Assembly: GCF_000377625.1 (NCBI RefSeq)
Contig: NZ_KB898325.1
Coordinates: 62,001-126,000, forward strand
Source of the DNA: Prevotella veroralis DSM 19559 = JCM 6290
Lineage (GTDB): Bacteria; Bacteroidota; Bacteroidia; Bacteroidales; Bacteroidaceae
Length of the DNA stretch: 64,000 nt
Direction: 5' to 3'
Below the pieces are notes generated by a model, which saw only the letters and a list, made by a program, of their open reading frames with translations, made no database searches and had not been told where the DNA came from. The number at the start of each line of letters is the position of its first letter. The first letter of the stretch is position 1. The translations under genes were made by a program, and so were the position numbers. Below, piece after piece: positions 26,501-35,325 of the stretch.

Positions 26501-29146
26501 CCAAGTGTACTTTGGGAAGGTGCTGATGTTAATATTTTGACTTTGTCTGCCTATGCTGATATCAAGAAGAGAGAGGTGCCTGAACTATCCTTATCAGAGT
26601 TCGATAATCGTTACTTAGGCTCTTGGGACTTTCCTTTTAGCTTCCGTTATGGAAAGATGAAATCACGTAATTATGCTCTAATGTCACGTGCGGTAGAGTT
26701 GAAGGCAATGCCTATGTCTGATTCAGTAGAGAGTCGTGTGTTTAGTGTTGCAGAGCAGATGCCATCGATGAGAACCGATAGGGCAGCTGTGAAATACACT
26801 GCTCCTGTCATTAAGAAAGATGAAGAGATAAAGACAGACGAGAAGAAGGAAGACAAGAAAGTGACACCTTCTATGCGTGAAAATCTTAATGAAACCGCTT
26901 TCTTCTATCCACAGTTACAGACGGATGGAAAGGGTAATGTAAGTATTAAGTTCACGCTTCCAGAAGGTTTGACAACGTGGCGTTTTATTGGTATCTCGCA
27001 TGATGAAGAAATGAATCATGGTTATTTGACAGATGAAGTAATTGCAAAGAAGAGTTTAATGATTCAACCGAATATGCCTCGCTTTGTGCGTATCGGTGAT
27101 GAAGCAATGGTTTCTGCACGATTATTTAATCAGTCGGATAAGGAGGTCAATGCCAATGCAAAGATTGAAATCATTGATCCTGCAACTGAAAAGGTATTGT
27201 TTACAGATTGTAAAGAGGTCGTTTTGAAGGCGCAAAGTAATGGTTTAGCAACTTATAACTTATCTTCTTTATTATCAGAGAAAGCTAATCAGTTATCGGC
27301 TGATCAGTCTTTGTTGATTGCTCGCTTCTCGGTAGAGGGCGATGGATTCTCTGATGGTGAGCAACATTATCTACCTGTTCTTCAAAATAAGGAGTATGTT
27401 ACCAACACCTTACCATTCACTCAGAATGGGGCAGGGGAGAAGGTTGTTGATGTTAATAAGCTATTCCCAAAGAATAGTACATCACAACGGTTGACCATTG
27501 AATATACGAATAATCCAAATTGGTTGATGGTTCAGGCACTGCCTTATGTGGCTGAGTCAAACGAGAAGAACGCCATCAGTCTTGTTTCAGCTTACTATGC
27601 TAATCGTTTGGCAAAGAAGATTATCTCTACTTCACCAAAGATAGAACAGACGATTAACCAGTGGCGTTTAGAAACTGGAAAAGAAACCTCTATGATGTCA
27701 GCATTAGAAAAGAACCAAGACTTGAAGACGTTGGCATTGGAAGAAACTCCATGGTTGAGAGATGCTAATAACGAACGTGAACAGAAGCAAATGTTAGTTC
27801 GTTTCTTTGATGGAAACCAATTGCAAAGTCGCTTGTCAACGACATTAACCAGTCTGAAGAAGCTACAGAATCCTGATGGATCATTCTCTTGGTGTCCAGG
27901 AATGAAGGGTAGTTTATATATGACTGTTTCGGTTGTCAAGAGCCTTGTTCGCTTACAAACACTGACCGATAAGGTGGAAACTTCAACAATCGTTGATGCT
28001 GCTTTCCGTTATTTGGATAAGCGAGTAGAAGAGGAGGTCGCCAATATGAAGAAGACAGAAAAGAAGTATAAGACGTTGCTCTTCCCTATGGATGACCTCT
28101 GTGATTATTTATATTCAAATGCTTTGGCAGGGCGTAAGACAACGCCGGATATTAACTATCTTTTGGATAGACTGTCTAAGAAACCTACCGACTTAACAAT
28201 CTATGGTAAGGCTCGCACAGCTGTTATCCTCCAACAATATAATAAGGTGGAGAAAGCAAAAGAGTACTTGCAGAGTATTAAGGAGTATATGGTTTGTACA
28301 GAAGAGAAGGGTTGTTACTTCGATACGAAACGTGCGCAATATAGTTGGTTTGACTATAAGATACCAACAGAAGTAGCAGCGATTGAAGCTGTGAAACGCA
28401 TTACGCCAAATGACGAACAGACGTTAATGAATATGCAACGCTGGCTCTTACAAGAGAAGAGAACGCAGAGTTGGGATACTCCTTTGAATGCTGTAGATGC
28501 GATATGGGCATTTATGAATGATGGTAAATGGATGATGGATAATGGTGAGAATGCTAAACTTATGTTGAATGATCATCCTCTGAATACATTACAGCCTACA
28601 GCTGGAATTGGATATATTAAGGTGACAGAGCCAATGGGAACGCAGTCGGCTTCTGACAAACAGGAATTGAAGATTCAAAAGACAAGTACGGGTATTAGTT
28701 GGGGAGCTGTTTATGCACAATTCTTCCAGCCTGCTACTGAGATTACTGATGCTACATCTGGTTTGAAAATCAAACGAGAAGTATTGGTTGATAGCACTCT
28801 GACAAAGAATCTCAATAATCTGAAAGTGGGCGACAAAGTTCGTATTCGTTTGACGATTATTGCTGATCGTGATTATGATTTCGTGCAGGTTGTTGACAAG
28901 CGTGCAGCTTGTTTAGAGCCAGTTAATCAGTTGAGTGGATATAACTGGGGCTATTACATTGCGCCAAAAGACTACACAACTTCCTATTATTTCGACGTGA
29001 TGGCAAAGGGTAAACACGTGATTGAAACAGAATATTACATTGATCGTGCTGGTGTATATCGCACAGGAACCTGTACTGCTCAGTGTGCTTATGCACCAGA
29101 GTATAGCGGTCGTACAGGGGTAATAGTTGTGAAAGTTGAAGAGTAG
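23573..29146 (+). CDS. Bacterial alpha-2-macroglobulin-like protein, thioester site lost
   Basis: The 1857-residue protein has a signal peptide (to about residue 22, IAAQS), an N-terminal helical repeat region, then macroglobulin domains (YTDRSLYRPGQTVHASAIVY is the MG2-like signature, near residue 490) and the A2M core with LPEGLTTWRFIGISH near 1110. At about 1323-1335, where homologues carry a CxEQ thioester, the sequence is LPYVAESNEKNAIS, without Cys or Gln-after-Glu. A helical terpenoid-cyclase-like region (SFSWCPGMKGS) follows. Such periplasmic proteins trap proteases; this one would do so non-covalently. It has its own promoter. Confidence 0.86.
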   Translation: MKKLLVFIPLILLLFPMKIAAQSYDELWKQVEAAGRKDLPKTAIVSLRKIEKKAQHEKAYGQLLAANLLASSIQTHISPDSMDVELNKLKAKAREAERKDEVLSAIYNCVLGWIEQGKSDGNSAEYFKKALSNPSLLARQKAANYTPLVKVGMDDNIFGGDLLHVIGMQARDFDKLNRYYVEHGNREAACYTALLAVDEKDNKSELLDSLMRVYGDLPICGEVAISKYNCMIEDEEPAEKLIAFIDNALSRWPTWAPIEQLRNERKELTAPMSTAEVERNRVTSKDKDNTVQMEVRNVPSLTINITRTSLKGNTQYNVEDKNDLKAIKASLIPSSKQVIQRTYKGYKDYEILKDSFNLPALPVGVYLLEFVPSDSRLARDYSLYYVSDLFVMTEEQPDKRNRYVVVDANEGQPVPGATIRIEYRKDNWSSKPLTKILTTDSKGEAFITDPGYSSDVYVYTSKDQAFPAMDLKSNYDYYKANKNGEIANLYTDRSLYRPGQTVHASAIVYLMTQKGFKMKAEAGVSFDMILRDTNGKEVSRKAVTTDRFGTAAVDFELPSSGLTGDFTIITNSKGGGQVRFKVEEYKRPTFEVSFDDYEEKYTIGDTIQLKGHAKSFAGVPVQNAKVTYWVKRRPMRWWWDSYESDEDVKIGNVVTDEKGDFIVSVPFVLSKEVEKEMVSNRSFRPRFYHFEVEAKVTDVGGESREGSVSLPLGTNPTTLACDIPDKNLRDSLKTIKFDYLNMAGQPIEGLVKYVIVPQQKDEKLYVYNNYATAKANEDLTLKPMSSGAYRLHAICGTDTVNTDFVLFSMDDKQPVITTHDWFYLSDNFFPRDGSPVYLQVGSSDKNQHVVYSIYAGNKVIETGSFDQSNSIKTRKLFYKEEYGDGITLNYAWVKDGVLYSHMQSIARPLPDKRLITKWSTFRDKLTPGQKEEWIVSIKRPDGKAADAQLMATLYDKSLDAIIAHSWMLSPYFSLSQPSVLWEGADVNILTLSAYADIKKREVPELSLSEFDNRYLGSWDFPFSFRYGKMKSRNYALMSRAVELKAMPMSDSVESRVFSVAEQMPSMRTDRAAVKYTAPVIKKDEEIKTDEKKEDKKVTPSMRENLNETAFFYPQLQTDGKGNVSIKFTLPEGLTTWRFIGISHDEEMNHGYLTDEVIAKKSLMIQPNMPRFVRIGDEAMVSARLFNQSDKEVNANAKIEIIDPATEKVLFTDCKEVVLKAQSNGLATYNLSSLLSEKANQLSADQSLLIARFSVEGDGFSDGEQHYLPVLQNKEYVTNTLPFTQNGAGEKVVDVNKLFPKNSTSQRLTIEYTNNPNWLMVQALPYVAESNEKNAISLVSAYYANRLAKKIISTSPKIEQTINQWRLETGKETSMMSALEKNQDLKTLALEETPWLRDANNEREQKQMLVRFFDGNQLQSRLSTTLTSLKKLQNPDGSFSWCPGMKGSLYMTVSVVKSLVRLQTLTDKVETSTIVDAAFRYLDKRVEEEVANMKKTEKKYKTLLFPMDDLCDYLYSNALAGRKTTPDINYLLDRLSKKPTDLTIYGKARTAVILQQYNKVEKAKEYLQSIKEYMVCTEEKGCYFDTKRAQYSWFDYKIPTEVAAIEAVKRITPNDEQTLMNMQRWLLQEKRTQSWDTPLNAVDAIWAFMNDGKWMMDNGENAKLMLNDHPLNTLQPTAGIGYIKVTEPMGTQSASDKQELKIQKTSTGISWGAVYAQFFQPATEITDATSGLKIKREVLVDSTLTKNLNNLKVGDKVRIRLTIIADRDYDFVQVVDKRAACLEPVNQLSGYNWGYYIAPKDYTTSYYFDVMAKGKHVIETEYYIDRAGVYRTGTCTAQCAYAPEYSGRTGVIVVKVEE

Positions 29147-29171
29147 ATAAGTTGGAAAACTCCTTAGAAAG

Positions 29172-30104
29172 ATGCTTCAAATAGAAATAGATAACGGCAG
29201 TGGATTTTGCTTCGGTGTGACCACTGCAATTAAGAAAGCCGAAGAAGAATTGGCAAAGGGCACCAAGCTCTATTGCTTAGGTGATATAGTACATAATAGT
29301 ATGGAGGTGGAACGTCTAACACGGAAAGGGCTTATGACTATCAATCATGAGCAGATGCGTGACCTCCATAATGTGAAAGTCTTACTTCGAGCACATGGAG
29401 AACCACCAGAGACATACGAGCTTGCTAAGCGCAATAACATAGAGATTATTGATGCAACATGTCCCGTTGTACTTGCACTTCAACGCCGTATTAAATCGCA
29501 ATATGAGAAAGGTTATCAATCAATTAATGGATCTTTAGACAAGGAGGACACTGTTACAACTCCTCCTTCAAGTAGTAAGAGTGGGGGAGAGGCTTCCATT
29601 GTTATCTTTGGTAAGAACGGGCATGCCGAAGTGCTTGGTCTGGTAGGGCAAACGCATAGTCACGCTATTGTGATTGAAAAGTTTGAGGATGTGAAAGCCT
29701 TAGACTTTAATCATGACATCTATCTCTATTCGCAAACAACGAAGAGTTTGGACGAGTTTCATAAGATAATTGATTATATACAGAGTCATATTTCACCAAC
29801 AGCAAAGTTCCAGAGCTTCGATACTATTTGCCGACAAGTGGCTAACCGCATGCCAAATATATCGTCATTTGCAGCTCGCCACGATTTGATTCTCTTTGTG
29901 GCAGGTCGTAAGAGTTCAAATGGTAAGGTTCTCTTCCACGAGTGCTTAAGTGTGAATCCAAATTCCCATCAGGTGGAGAGCGCTGACGAAATAGATATGA
30001 CGTGGTTTGAAGGTGTACAAACTGTAGGTATTTGTGGAGCGACCAGTACACCGAAGTGGTTGATGGAAGAGTGCCGCGATGAGATTCTTCGGCATACTCG
30101 ATAA
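29172..30104 (+). CDS. ispH: 4-hydroxy-3-methylbut-2-enyl diphosphate reductase with an insertion
   Basis: The 310-residue Fe-S enzyme has the three cluster cysteines: GFCFGV (Cys 13), DATCPVV (Cys 97) and DTICRQVANR, with the HGEPPE, VIFGKNGHAEVLGLVGQT and SSN motifs. It makes IPP and DMAPP in the last step of the MEP pathway. Compared with normal IspH, about 25 extra residues (roughly 115-139, ending TTPPSSSKSGGE) sit between the Cys-97 helix and the IVIFGK strand. Their DNA (about 29514-29588) is GC-rich and resembles a dispersed hairpin repeat. It follows the macroglobulin gene by 25 bases. Confidence 0.93.
   Translation: MLQIEIDNGSGFCFGVTTAIKKAEEELAKGTKLYCLGDIVHNSMEVERLTRKGLMTINHEQMRDLHNVKVLLRAHGEPPETYELAKRNNIEIIDATCPVVLALQRRIKSQYEKGYQSINGSLDKEDTVTTPPSSSKSGGEASIVIFGKNGHAEVLGLVGQTHSHAIVIEKFEDVKALDFNHDIYLYSQTTKSLDEFHKIIDYIQSHISPTAKFQSFDTICRQVANRMPNISSFAARHDLILFVAGRKSSNGKVLFHECLSVNPNSHQVESADEIDMTWFEGVQTVGICGATSTPKWLMEECRDEILRHTR
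29514..29588 (+). repeat. Possible palindromic-repeat-derived insert inside ispH
   Basis: The in-frame stretch has ACTCCTCC on one side and GTGGGGGAGAGGCTT on the other. The latter resembles GGGGGTGAGGCTT next to the hairpin at 1345-1370 (minus strand). Derivation from the same dispersed repeat family is inference. Confidence 0.45.
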
Positions 30105-30217
30105 TCTTGTCTAAGGTATTCCTCTAATTGTCTTAAAGCCTATATGAAGATAAGATATTATTTCTCATCTCCTCCTTTAAGTATATTCCCCTCCCTTCAA
30201 AAAGTTAAAGTATCGGG

Positions 30218-30305
30218 ATTATACAGGTGCGTATAATGAATTATACAAGTTTGTATAATTGATTATACAAGTCTGTATAACGAGTTATACAAACGTGTAT
30301 AATAT
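30218..30305. repeat. 22-bp-period palindromic array, 4 units (array 5)
   Basis: Units start at 30218, 30240, 30262 and 30284 with the form ATTATACA-N6-TGTATAAT. The same family recurs at 51826. The gap 30105-30451 between convergent genes holds only this array. Confidence 0.85.
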
Positions 30306-30451
30306 CCGATCCAACGTATCTAATGAAATGCACAGATACAAGGATGGCAGAGACAGGCATACTTAGTCTTAACTAACAAGGCTATCTATAAGCTATATTC
30401 AACATACTTAAATGCGATAAAAAGAAGTAAGGTGATACCGATGTAGCTATT

Positions 30452-32641
30452 TTACAGATTCTCAATAAACCAATCGGCAACTTGGCGCAAGAGATGGTTG
30501 CGGGTATTGCCACCATATATAGAATGGTTGCGATTCGTATAGAAGAGCTCACGGAAATCCTTATCAGCCTGCACGAGAGCTTCAGAATACTCGAAGGTGT
30601 TTTGTGGATGAACATTATCGTCAGCCATACCATGACAGATAAGTAACTTACCTTGCATCTGATTTACACGATTGATTGGATTAATAGCGTAGCCCGCTGC
30701 ATTCTCTTGTGGTGTACGCATATAACGCTCCGTGTAAATAGTATCATAGAAGCGCCAATCGGTTGGAGGAGCTATCGCCACACCTGCTTTAAACACACCT
30801 CTACCCTCACTCATGCTCATTAAGGTATTAAAGCCTCCAAAGCTCCAACCCCAAATTCCTATGCGAGAAGCATCCACGTAACTTTGCTTACCTAACCATA
30901 ACGCTGTTTCTACCTGATCTTTTGACTCTAAATCGCCTAACCGCATATAAATACTCTTCTCAAAATCAGCACCACGAGCACCTGTTCCTCTACCGTCTAC
31001 TGTAACAACGATATATCCTTTCTGGGCTAAATAGTAATCGAACATACCACCATTCCCCATAGAACCAACATTCCAATTATCTACAACCTGCTGACTTCCT
31101 GGTCCGCTATATTGGTGCATGATAACAGGATACTTCTTATTTGCATCGAAATCAGACGGCTTTATCATCCATCCATTGAGCTTGACTCCCTCGGATGTAG
31201 TAAACGAAAAGAACTCAACGCCTGCATTATTATACTTCAGAAGTTTCTCTTCTAGCTCCTTATTATTAAGCACCTCACGCACTTCTTTCCCTCGATTATC
31301 ATAAATGGTATAAACAAATGGATGATTACTATCGCTCCATGTATTCAAAAAGTATTTATAATCGCCAGAGAACGAAGCTGCATTCCAGCCTTCATGAGCC
31401 GACAAACAGGTCATCTTTCCACTCTTATTTACAACATACACCTCACGTTGCATGGGTTTTCGAGCCGCCGCTTGGAAATAAGTATTGCCTGTTTTCTCAT
31501 CATAACCATAGATTGCAGTCACATCATAATTGCCCTTATCAATCTGACGCAAGAGTTTTCCGTCCTTATTATAAAGGTATAAGTGCATAAAACCATCACG
31601 ATCAGAAGGGAAAAGGATGTAATCTTTCATGATAGAGATACCTTCCATCGCTGCCTCTTGAACATACTTTGAGATATGTTCCTTTATCAATAATGAGCAA
31701 AGTCCCGTATGCGGATTCGCCGAATAGAGATTCAATTCATCTTGATGACGATTCATCGTATAGATAACCACACGATTAGGATCGGTTGTTGTCTTTATGC
31801 GTGGAATATATCCATCAGCTGCTAAAGGTAAATTGATTTGACGTACAGATGCACCCTCCAAAGAATATGACCAAACTGACACTTTTGAATTGTCTTCTCC
31901 TGCCTTCGGATATTTATAACTGTATTCTCCAGGATAAATACTATAAGCATCAAGTTGAGGATGAGAGCCACGGAATAGCTGCAAAGAATAAGTCTTTACC
32001 TTGCTTTCATCATATCGAATCCAACTCAAAGTCTTACTATCAGCACCCCACGCCAACGCATTATTAAATCCAAATTCCTCTTCATTTACCCAATCAGGCA
32101 AACCATTAATGACTTTATTAAACTCGCCATCGGTTGTTACCTGCGTCTCTTTATCGCCATCCGTAATATAGATATTGTTCTTATGAACAAAGGCAATCTT
32201 TGTTCCATCAGGAGAAAAGGTTGGAATCTGCTCGGCACCTTCCTTTGACAGACGCTTCAACTGCTTTGTCTTCACGTCATAAAGATAGAAATCAGCCGTG
32301 AAAGAACGACGATAAATACGATGTGTATTGGTTTGCAATAACAATCTATTTCCATCTGTCGACACTTGATAATCATCAAATGATTTGAGATTCTCACCCT
32401 TGGCATTAGCCAAATCAAAGATAACTCCCGTCGGCTTTCCCGTCACAAAGGAGTATTTCACAACCTGTCGACCATCCTCTGAGATGCGAGCATACTCCGA
32501 TGTTCCCTTTAAAGAGTTAACACCTGATATACGCTTTGCAGCAAAAACACCAGCTGTAATATCACGTATAGATATAGGTTCACCAGCCATCAATTGGAGT
32601 GCAGTCAAGATAGTAGCACACATAAGGATTATTCTTTTCAT
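30452..32641 (-). CDS. DPP-IV-like prolyl oligopeptidase (S9 family)
   Basis: The 729-residue secreted peptidase has a signal peptide (MKRIILMCATILTALQLMAG), an eight-bladed propeller region (ITTDGEFNKVINGLPDWVNEEEFG includes the DPP-IV double-Glu motif), and an alpha/beta hydrolase C-terminus with nucleophile GIWGWSFGGF, acid ADDNVHPQN and base NRNHSIYGG. It releases X-Pro or X-Ala dipeptides, useful for an amino-acid-fermenting oral bacterium. I start at ATG 32641, which lies downstream of the promoter box, not at 32695. Confidence 0.93.
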   Translation of the reverse strand: MKRIILMCATILTALQLMAGEPISIRDITAGVFAAKRISGVNSLKGTSEYARISEDGRQVVKYSFVTGKPTGVIFDLANAKGENLKSFDDYQVSTDGNRLLLQTNTHRIYRRSFTADFYLYDVKTKQLKRLSKEGAEQIPTFSPDGTKIAFVHKNNIYITDGDKETQVTTDGEFNKVINGLPDWVNEEEFGFNNALAWGADSKTLSWIRYDESKVKTYSLQLFRGSHPQLDAYSIYPGEYSYKYPKAGEDNSKVSVWSYSLEGASVRQINLPLAADGYIPRIKTTTDPNRVVIYTMNRHQDELNLYSANPHTGLCSLLIKEHISKYVQEAAMEGISIMKDYILFPSDRDGFMHLYLYNKDGKLLRQIDKGNYDVTAIYGYDEKTGNTYFQAAARKPMQREVYVVNKSGKMTCLSAHEGWNAASFSGDYKYFLNTWSDSNHPFVYTIYDNRGKEVREVLNNKELEEKLLKYNNAGVEFFSFTTSEGVKLNGWMIKPSDFDANKKYPVIMHQYSGPGSQQVVDNWNVGSMGNGGMFDYYLAQKGYIVVTVDGRGTGARGADFEKSIYMRLGDLESKDQVETALWLGKQSYVDASRIGIWGWSFGGFNTLMSMSEGRGVFKAGVAIAPPTDWRFYDTIYTERYMRTPQENAAGYAINPINRVNQMQGKLLICHGMADDNVHPQNTFEYSEALVQADKDFRELFYTNRNHSIYGGNTRNHLLRQVADWFIENL

Positions 32642-32661
32642 AAAATCAAGTTTAAACATCG

Positions 32662-32669
32662 CAAAAGTA
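32662..32669 (-). promoter_or_regulatory. -7 box of DPP-IV gene
   Basis: TACTTTTG on the minus strand lies 20 bases before the start. Together with the next promoter it packs two divergent promoters into 56 bases. Confidence 0.65.
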
Positions 32670-32681
32670 TAAAATATTCTG

Positions 32682-32689
32682 TACATTTG
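32682..32689 (+). promoter_or_regulatory. -7 box of YhcC-like gene
   Basis: TACATTTG ends 8 bases before the ATG of the radical SAM gene, implying a nearly leaderless mRNA. Confidence 0.65.
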
Positions 32690-32697
32690 CAACAAGA

Positions 32698-33597
32698 ATG
32701 GAACAATATTATCGTGACTTTGGGAACTGGCTTCGCGAACAATTCCCTTTTAAGGTTCAGAAGATTTCTATCAATGCTGGCTTCACATGTCCTAATCGGG
32801 ATGGACGTGTAGGGCGAGGTGGCTGTATCTATTGCAATAACCAAACGTTCAATCCTACTTATTGCGATAAGCAAAAGAGCGTAACCGAACAGTTGGAAGA
32901 TGGTAAAAGATTCTTCGCTCGCAAGTATCCTGATATGAAATATCTCGCATACTTTCAGGCTTACACGAATACTTATGGCACCAATTCGCATTTGAAGACT
33001 CTCTATGAGGAGGCATTAGCAGTGGAGGATGTTGTCGGATTAGTCATCGGAACACGTCCGGATTGTATTAATGACGACTTGCTCGATTACTTTGAAGAGT
33101 TGAATCAGCGCACCTTCCTTATCGTTGAATATGGTGTTGAGACCTGTAACGATGCTACCTTACGCCTCATCAATCGTGGGCATGACTTCGATTGTGCTAA
33201 GCAAGCAATAGAACGCACAGCTAGTCGTGGTATTCGTGTAGGTGCGCATATCATACTCGGATTACCCGGTGAGGATGAAAACGAGAGTCTCCGACAGGCA
33301 CCCATCATATCTTCTCTCCCTCTCACAACCTTGAAAATCCATCAAATGCAGATTATTCGTGGTACGAAGCTAGCCAAAATGTATGAGGAACATCCGTTCC
33401 ATCTTTACAGCGTGGACGAATATATTCATCTGATAGCCGAATACATTAGTCGATTAAGAGCCGACCTTATCCTCGAACGATTCGTTAGTCAGAGCCCACC
33501 AGAACTACTCATCGCACCTAAATGGGGACTAAAAAATTACGAATTTACCCATCGTCTCAACAATTACATGAAAGAGCATTGCATAAAGAAGTGCTAA
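32698..33597 (+). CDS. TIGR01212-family (YhcC-like) radical SAM protein
   Basis: The 299-residue protein has INAGFTCPNRDGRVGRGGCIYC, a Cys-rich entry with the radical SAM ligands in the widened spacing C..C-IYC typical of YhcC, followed by AYFQAYTNTY, GTRPDC and LPGEDE. YhcC-like enzymes are widespread; their reaction is not firmly established. It is cytoplasmic. It has its own promoter and is convergent with the serine hydrolase gene. Confidence 0.88.
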   Translation: MEQYYRDFGNWLREQFPFKVQKISINAGFTCPNRDGRVGRGGCIYCNNQTFNPTYCDKQKSVTEQLEDGKRFFARKYPDMKYLAYFQAYTNTYGTNSHLKTLYEEALAVEDVVGLVIGTRPDCINDDLLDYFEELNQRTFLIVEYGVETCNDATLRLINRGHDFDCAKQAIERTASRGIRVGAHIILGLPGEDENESLRQAPIISSLPLTTLKIHQMQIIRGTKLAKMYEEHPFHLYSVDEYIHLIAEYISRLRADLILERFVSQSPPELLIAPKWGLKNYEFTHRLNNYMKEHCIKKC

Positions 33598-33658
33598 TTT
33601 ATAGCGACTTACCATTAAAATTTATTCAAACCAATATTCTGTATATATAACAAGTATA

Positions 33659-33690
33659 AAAGGATGTACCATAAAACAGGTATATCCTTT
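33659..33690. terminator. Terminator between convergent genes
   Basis: AAAGGATGTACC pairs with GGTATATCCTTT (33679-33690) with one mismatch, between the YhcC-like and serine hydrolase genes. Confidence 0.7.
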
Positions 33691-33697
33691 AGTTTCT

Positions 33698-34861
33698 TCA
33701 GAATAATTTATTGCATAAAGCATCAAAAAATGACATCTCCCACCATTTCCAATTGTAGTTATTGCCTATTCGAGTTATAATAACGTTCTTCTTCTGATTA
33801 ATGTAAATGAATTGATGTCCGACACCAAAAGCATAGAAAGACGAATTGTCGGTCTTATCGTCATAGTACTGATAGTACCAACAATAATGGTATCCCTTAT
33901 TTTCGCTTGTTGTCTCCAAACTCCGGTTTATCCATTCCTCACGAACAATCTGTTTTCCTTCCCACTTGCCGCGGTTCAAATATAGCCTACCAATCTTTGC
34001 CAGATCATAAACATTCGTAGCAATTCCCCCAAAGCCTTGCGCATGATGGTGCTTCCTACTGTCTATTGTCACCCATGCATCATGCTCCATACCTAGTGGT
34101 TTCCACACCTTCTCGCTCATGTAATGTGCATAATTCTTCCCCGTAGCACGCTCAATAATCCAAGATAACAAAGCTGTCGTCAGGCTGTTATACTCGTATT
34201 TCTCCCCCGGTTGATACTTAAACTTCACATGACGGAACAATCGGGTAAAGTCATGACCATATTGCAGTTGTGCCATTTTGGCGATAGATGACATACTTTT
34301 AAGTGTAAGCTCATAATGTTCCTTGAAATCGAAACCTGCCTGCATATTTAATAAGTGGATAATTCTCAGACTTCTAAAGGTTGGATTATATTGTGCGAGC
34401 TCAGGAATATAGTCGGTCACAGGGTCATCAACGCTCTTAATGTAACCTTCGTCAATAGCTATTCCACAAAGAAGTGCCGTTAAAGACTTGGACACGGAGA
34501 AGACAGTTGCATTCTTTCCTGGATAAAATGGCTCTGTCCATTGGTCATAAACAACGCTATCATTATGAATAATGAGTAATTGATTATCCTTTCCAAACCA
34601 TTGTTCTACAAGGGAATCAAGCCTCATACGCCCAGAATCCTTATATTTTAAACGAAAATCTCCTCGTATTTTACGATGTGATTCTACCAACGGAAAGTGG
34701 AAAACATTACTACCTTTACGAATGGTATCCCGCTCCAATTTCTGGTATTCATAGATATCAGGACCAGAAAAACCATCAAGAGAGAACCCGCGGAATACAC
34801 TGCAACTGGTAAAAAGAAGTATCGTCGCTATGAGAAATAATGTATATGATCTGTGTATCAT
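33698..34861 (-). CDS. Beta-lactamase-family serine hydrolase lipoprotein
   Basis: The 387-residue protein begins MIHRSYTLFLIATILLFTSC, a lipoprotein signal. Catalytic motifs are SVSK (SxxK), YEYNS (YxN-like), and an HQFI-like third-box region near the C-terminus (GVGHQFIYIN). This fits class C beta-lactamase/penicillin-binding-related serine hydrolases, including esterases and peptidoglycan-acting enzymes. The true substrate is unknown and beta-lactam resistance should not be assumed. I start at ATG 34861 because the ten extra residues upstream spoil the signal. Confidence 0.85.
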   Translation of the reverse strand: MIHRSYTLFLIATILLFTSCSVFRGFSLDGFSGPDIYEYQKLERDTIRKGSNVFHFPLVESHRKIRGDFRLKYKDSGRMRLDSLVEQWFGKDNQLLIIHNDSVVYDQWTEPFYPGKNATVFSVSKSLTALLCGIAIDEGYIKSVDDPVTDYIPELAQYNPTFRSLRIIHLLNMQAGFDFKEHYELTLKSMSSIAKMAQLQYGHDFTRLFRHVKFKYQPGEKYEYNSLTTALLSWIIERATGKNYAHYMSEKVWKPLGMEHDAWVTIDSRKHHHAQGFGGIATNVYDLAKIGRLYLNRGKWEGKQIVREEWINRSLETTSENKGYHYCWYYQYYDDKTDNSSFYAFGVGHQFIYINQKKNVIITRIGNNYNWKWWEMSFFDALCNKLF

Positions 34862-34888
34862 GATGATATATTGTGAGTTATTATAGCA

Positions 34889-34896
34889 CAAATTTA
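34889..34896 (-). promoter_or_regulatory. -7 box of serine hydrolase gene
   Basis: TAAATTTG on the minus strand lies 27 bases before the start. Confidence 0.55.
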
Positions 34897-35076
34897 TAAA
34901 AATATCTTGTATATTCCTACGTATCTATCTGATAAATTCGCAGTATCTTACATAATTCCCCACATTATTATTAAGACTTCAAACTATATTAGCAAGTAAT
35001 GAAAGCAATAACCACTACTTGTGATACGATTAATAGACAATCAAAAGACTATATTGTCGGAAGAAAGTTAAGGAAA

Positions 35077-35219
35077 TATTGCTGTCCGGTAAAATGTGTA
35101 CTTTTGCTCATGTTATTGAAGTTTTATAGCAGAAACAAAGGTAACAAAAAGGCTGAAATCCGAGAGAGGATTTCGACCCTTAACTTTTATATCTGAAAAA
35201 GGTTTACCGGACAGCAATA
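35077..35219. mobile_element. MITE-like element (143 bp, 17-bp terminal inverted repeats)
   Basis: TATTGCTGTCCGGTAAA (35077-35093) and TTTACCGGACAGCAATA (35203-35219) are perfect inverted copies enclosing 109 bases without a transposase. The inside has a small hairpin (GAAATCC...GGATTTC). No clear target-site duplication is visible. A third, single copy of the end lies at 35671. It is best read as an internally deleted insertion sequence. Confidence 0.7.
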
Positions 35220-35325
35220 ATTAGAAATATGTCTTGCCTGTCCTTACTAAAGCTCAAAGGTCAGCGTTCAAAGGGTGGAAGTCAAAGCCCAAAGGTCAAA
35301 GTTCACAGTTCAAAAGTTAATGTTC

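Noticed and set aside
33698..34861. Antibiotic-resistance beta-lactamase
   Set aside because: The motifs fit the broad serine hydrolase/PBP-like family, and nothing ties it to beta-lactam breakdown or to a resistance cassette.
34999..35196. Frame of 65 codons ending inside the MITE-like element
   Set aside because: Its codons cross the left terminal repeat and internal hairpin; it has no domain and is best explained by the repeat element.
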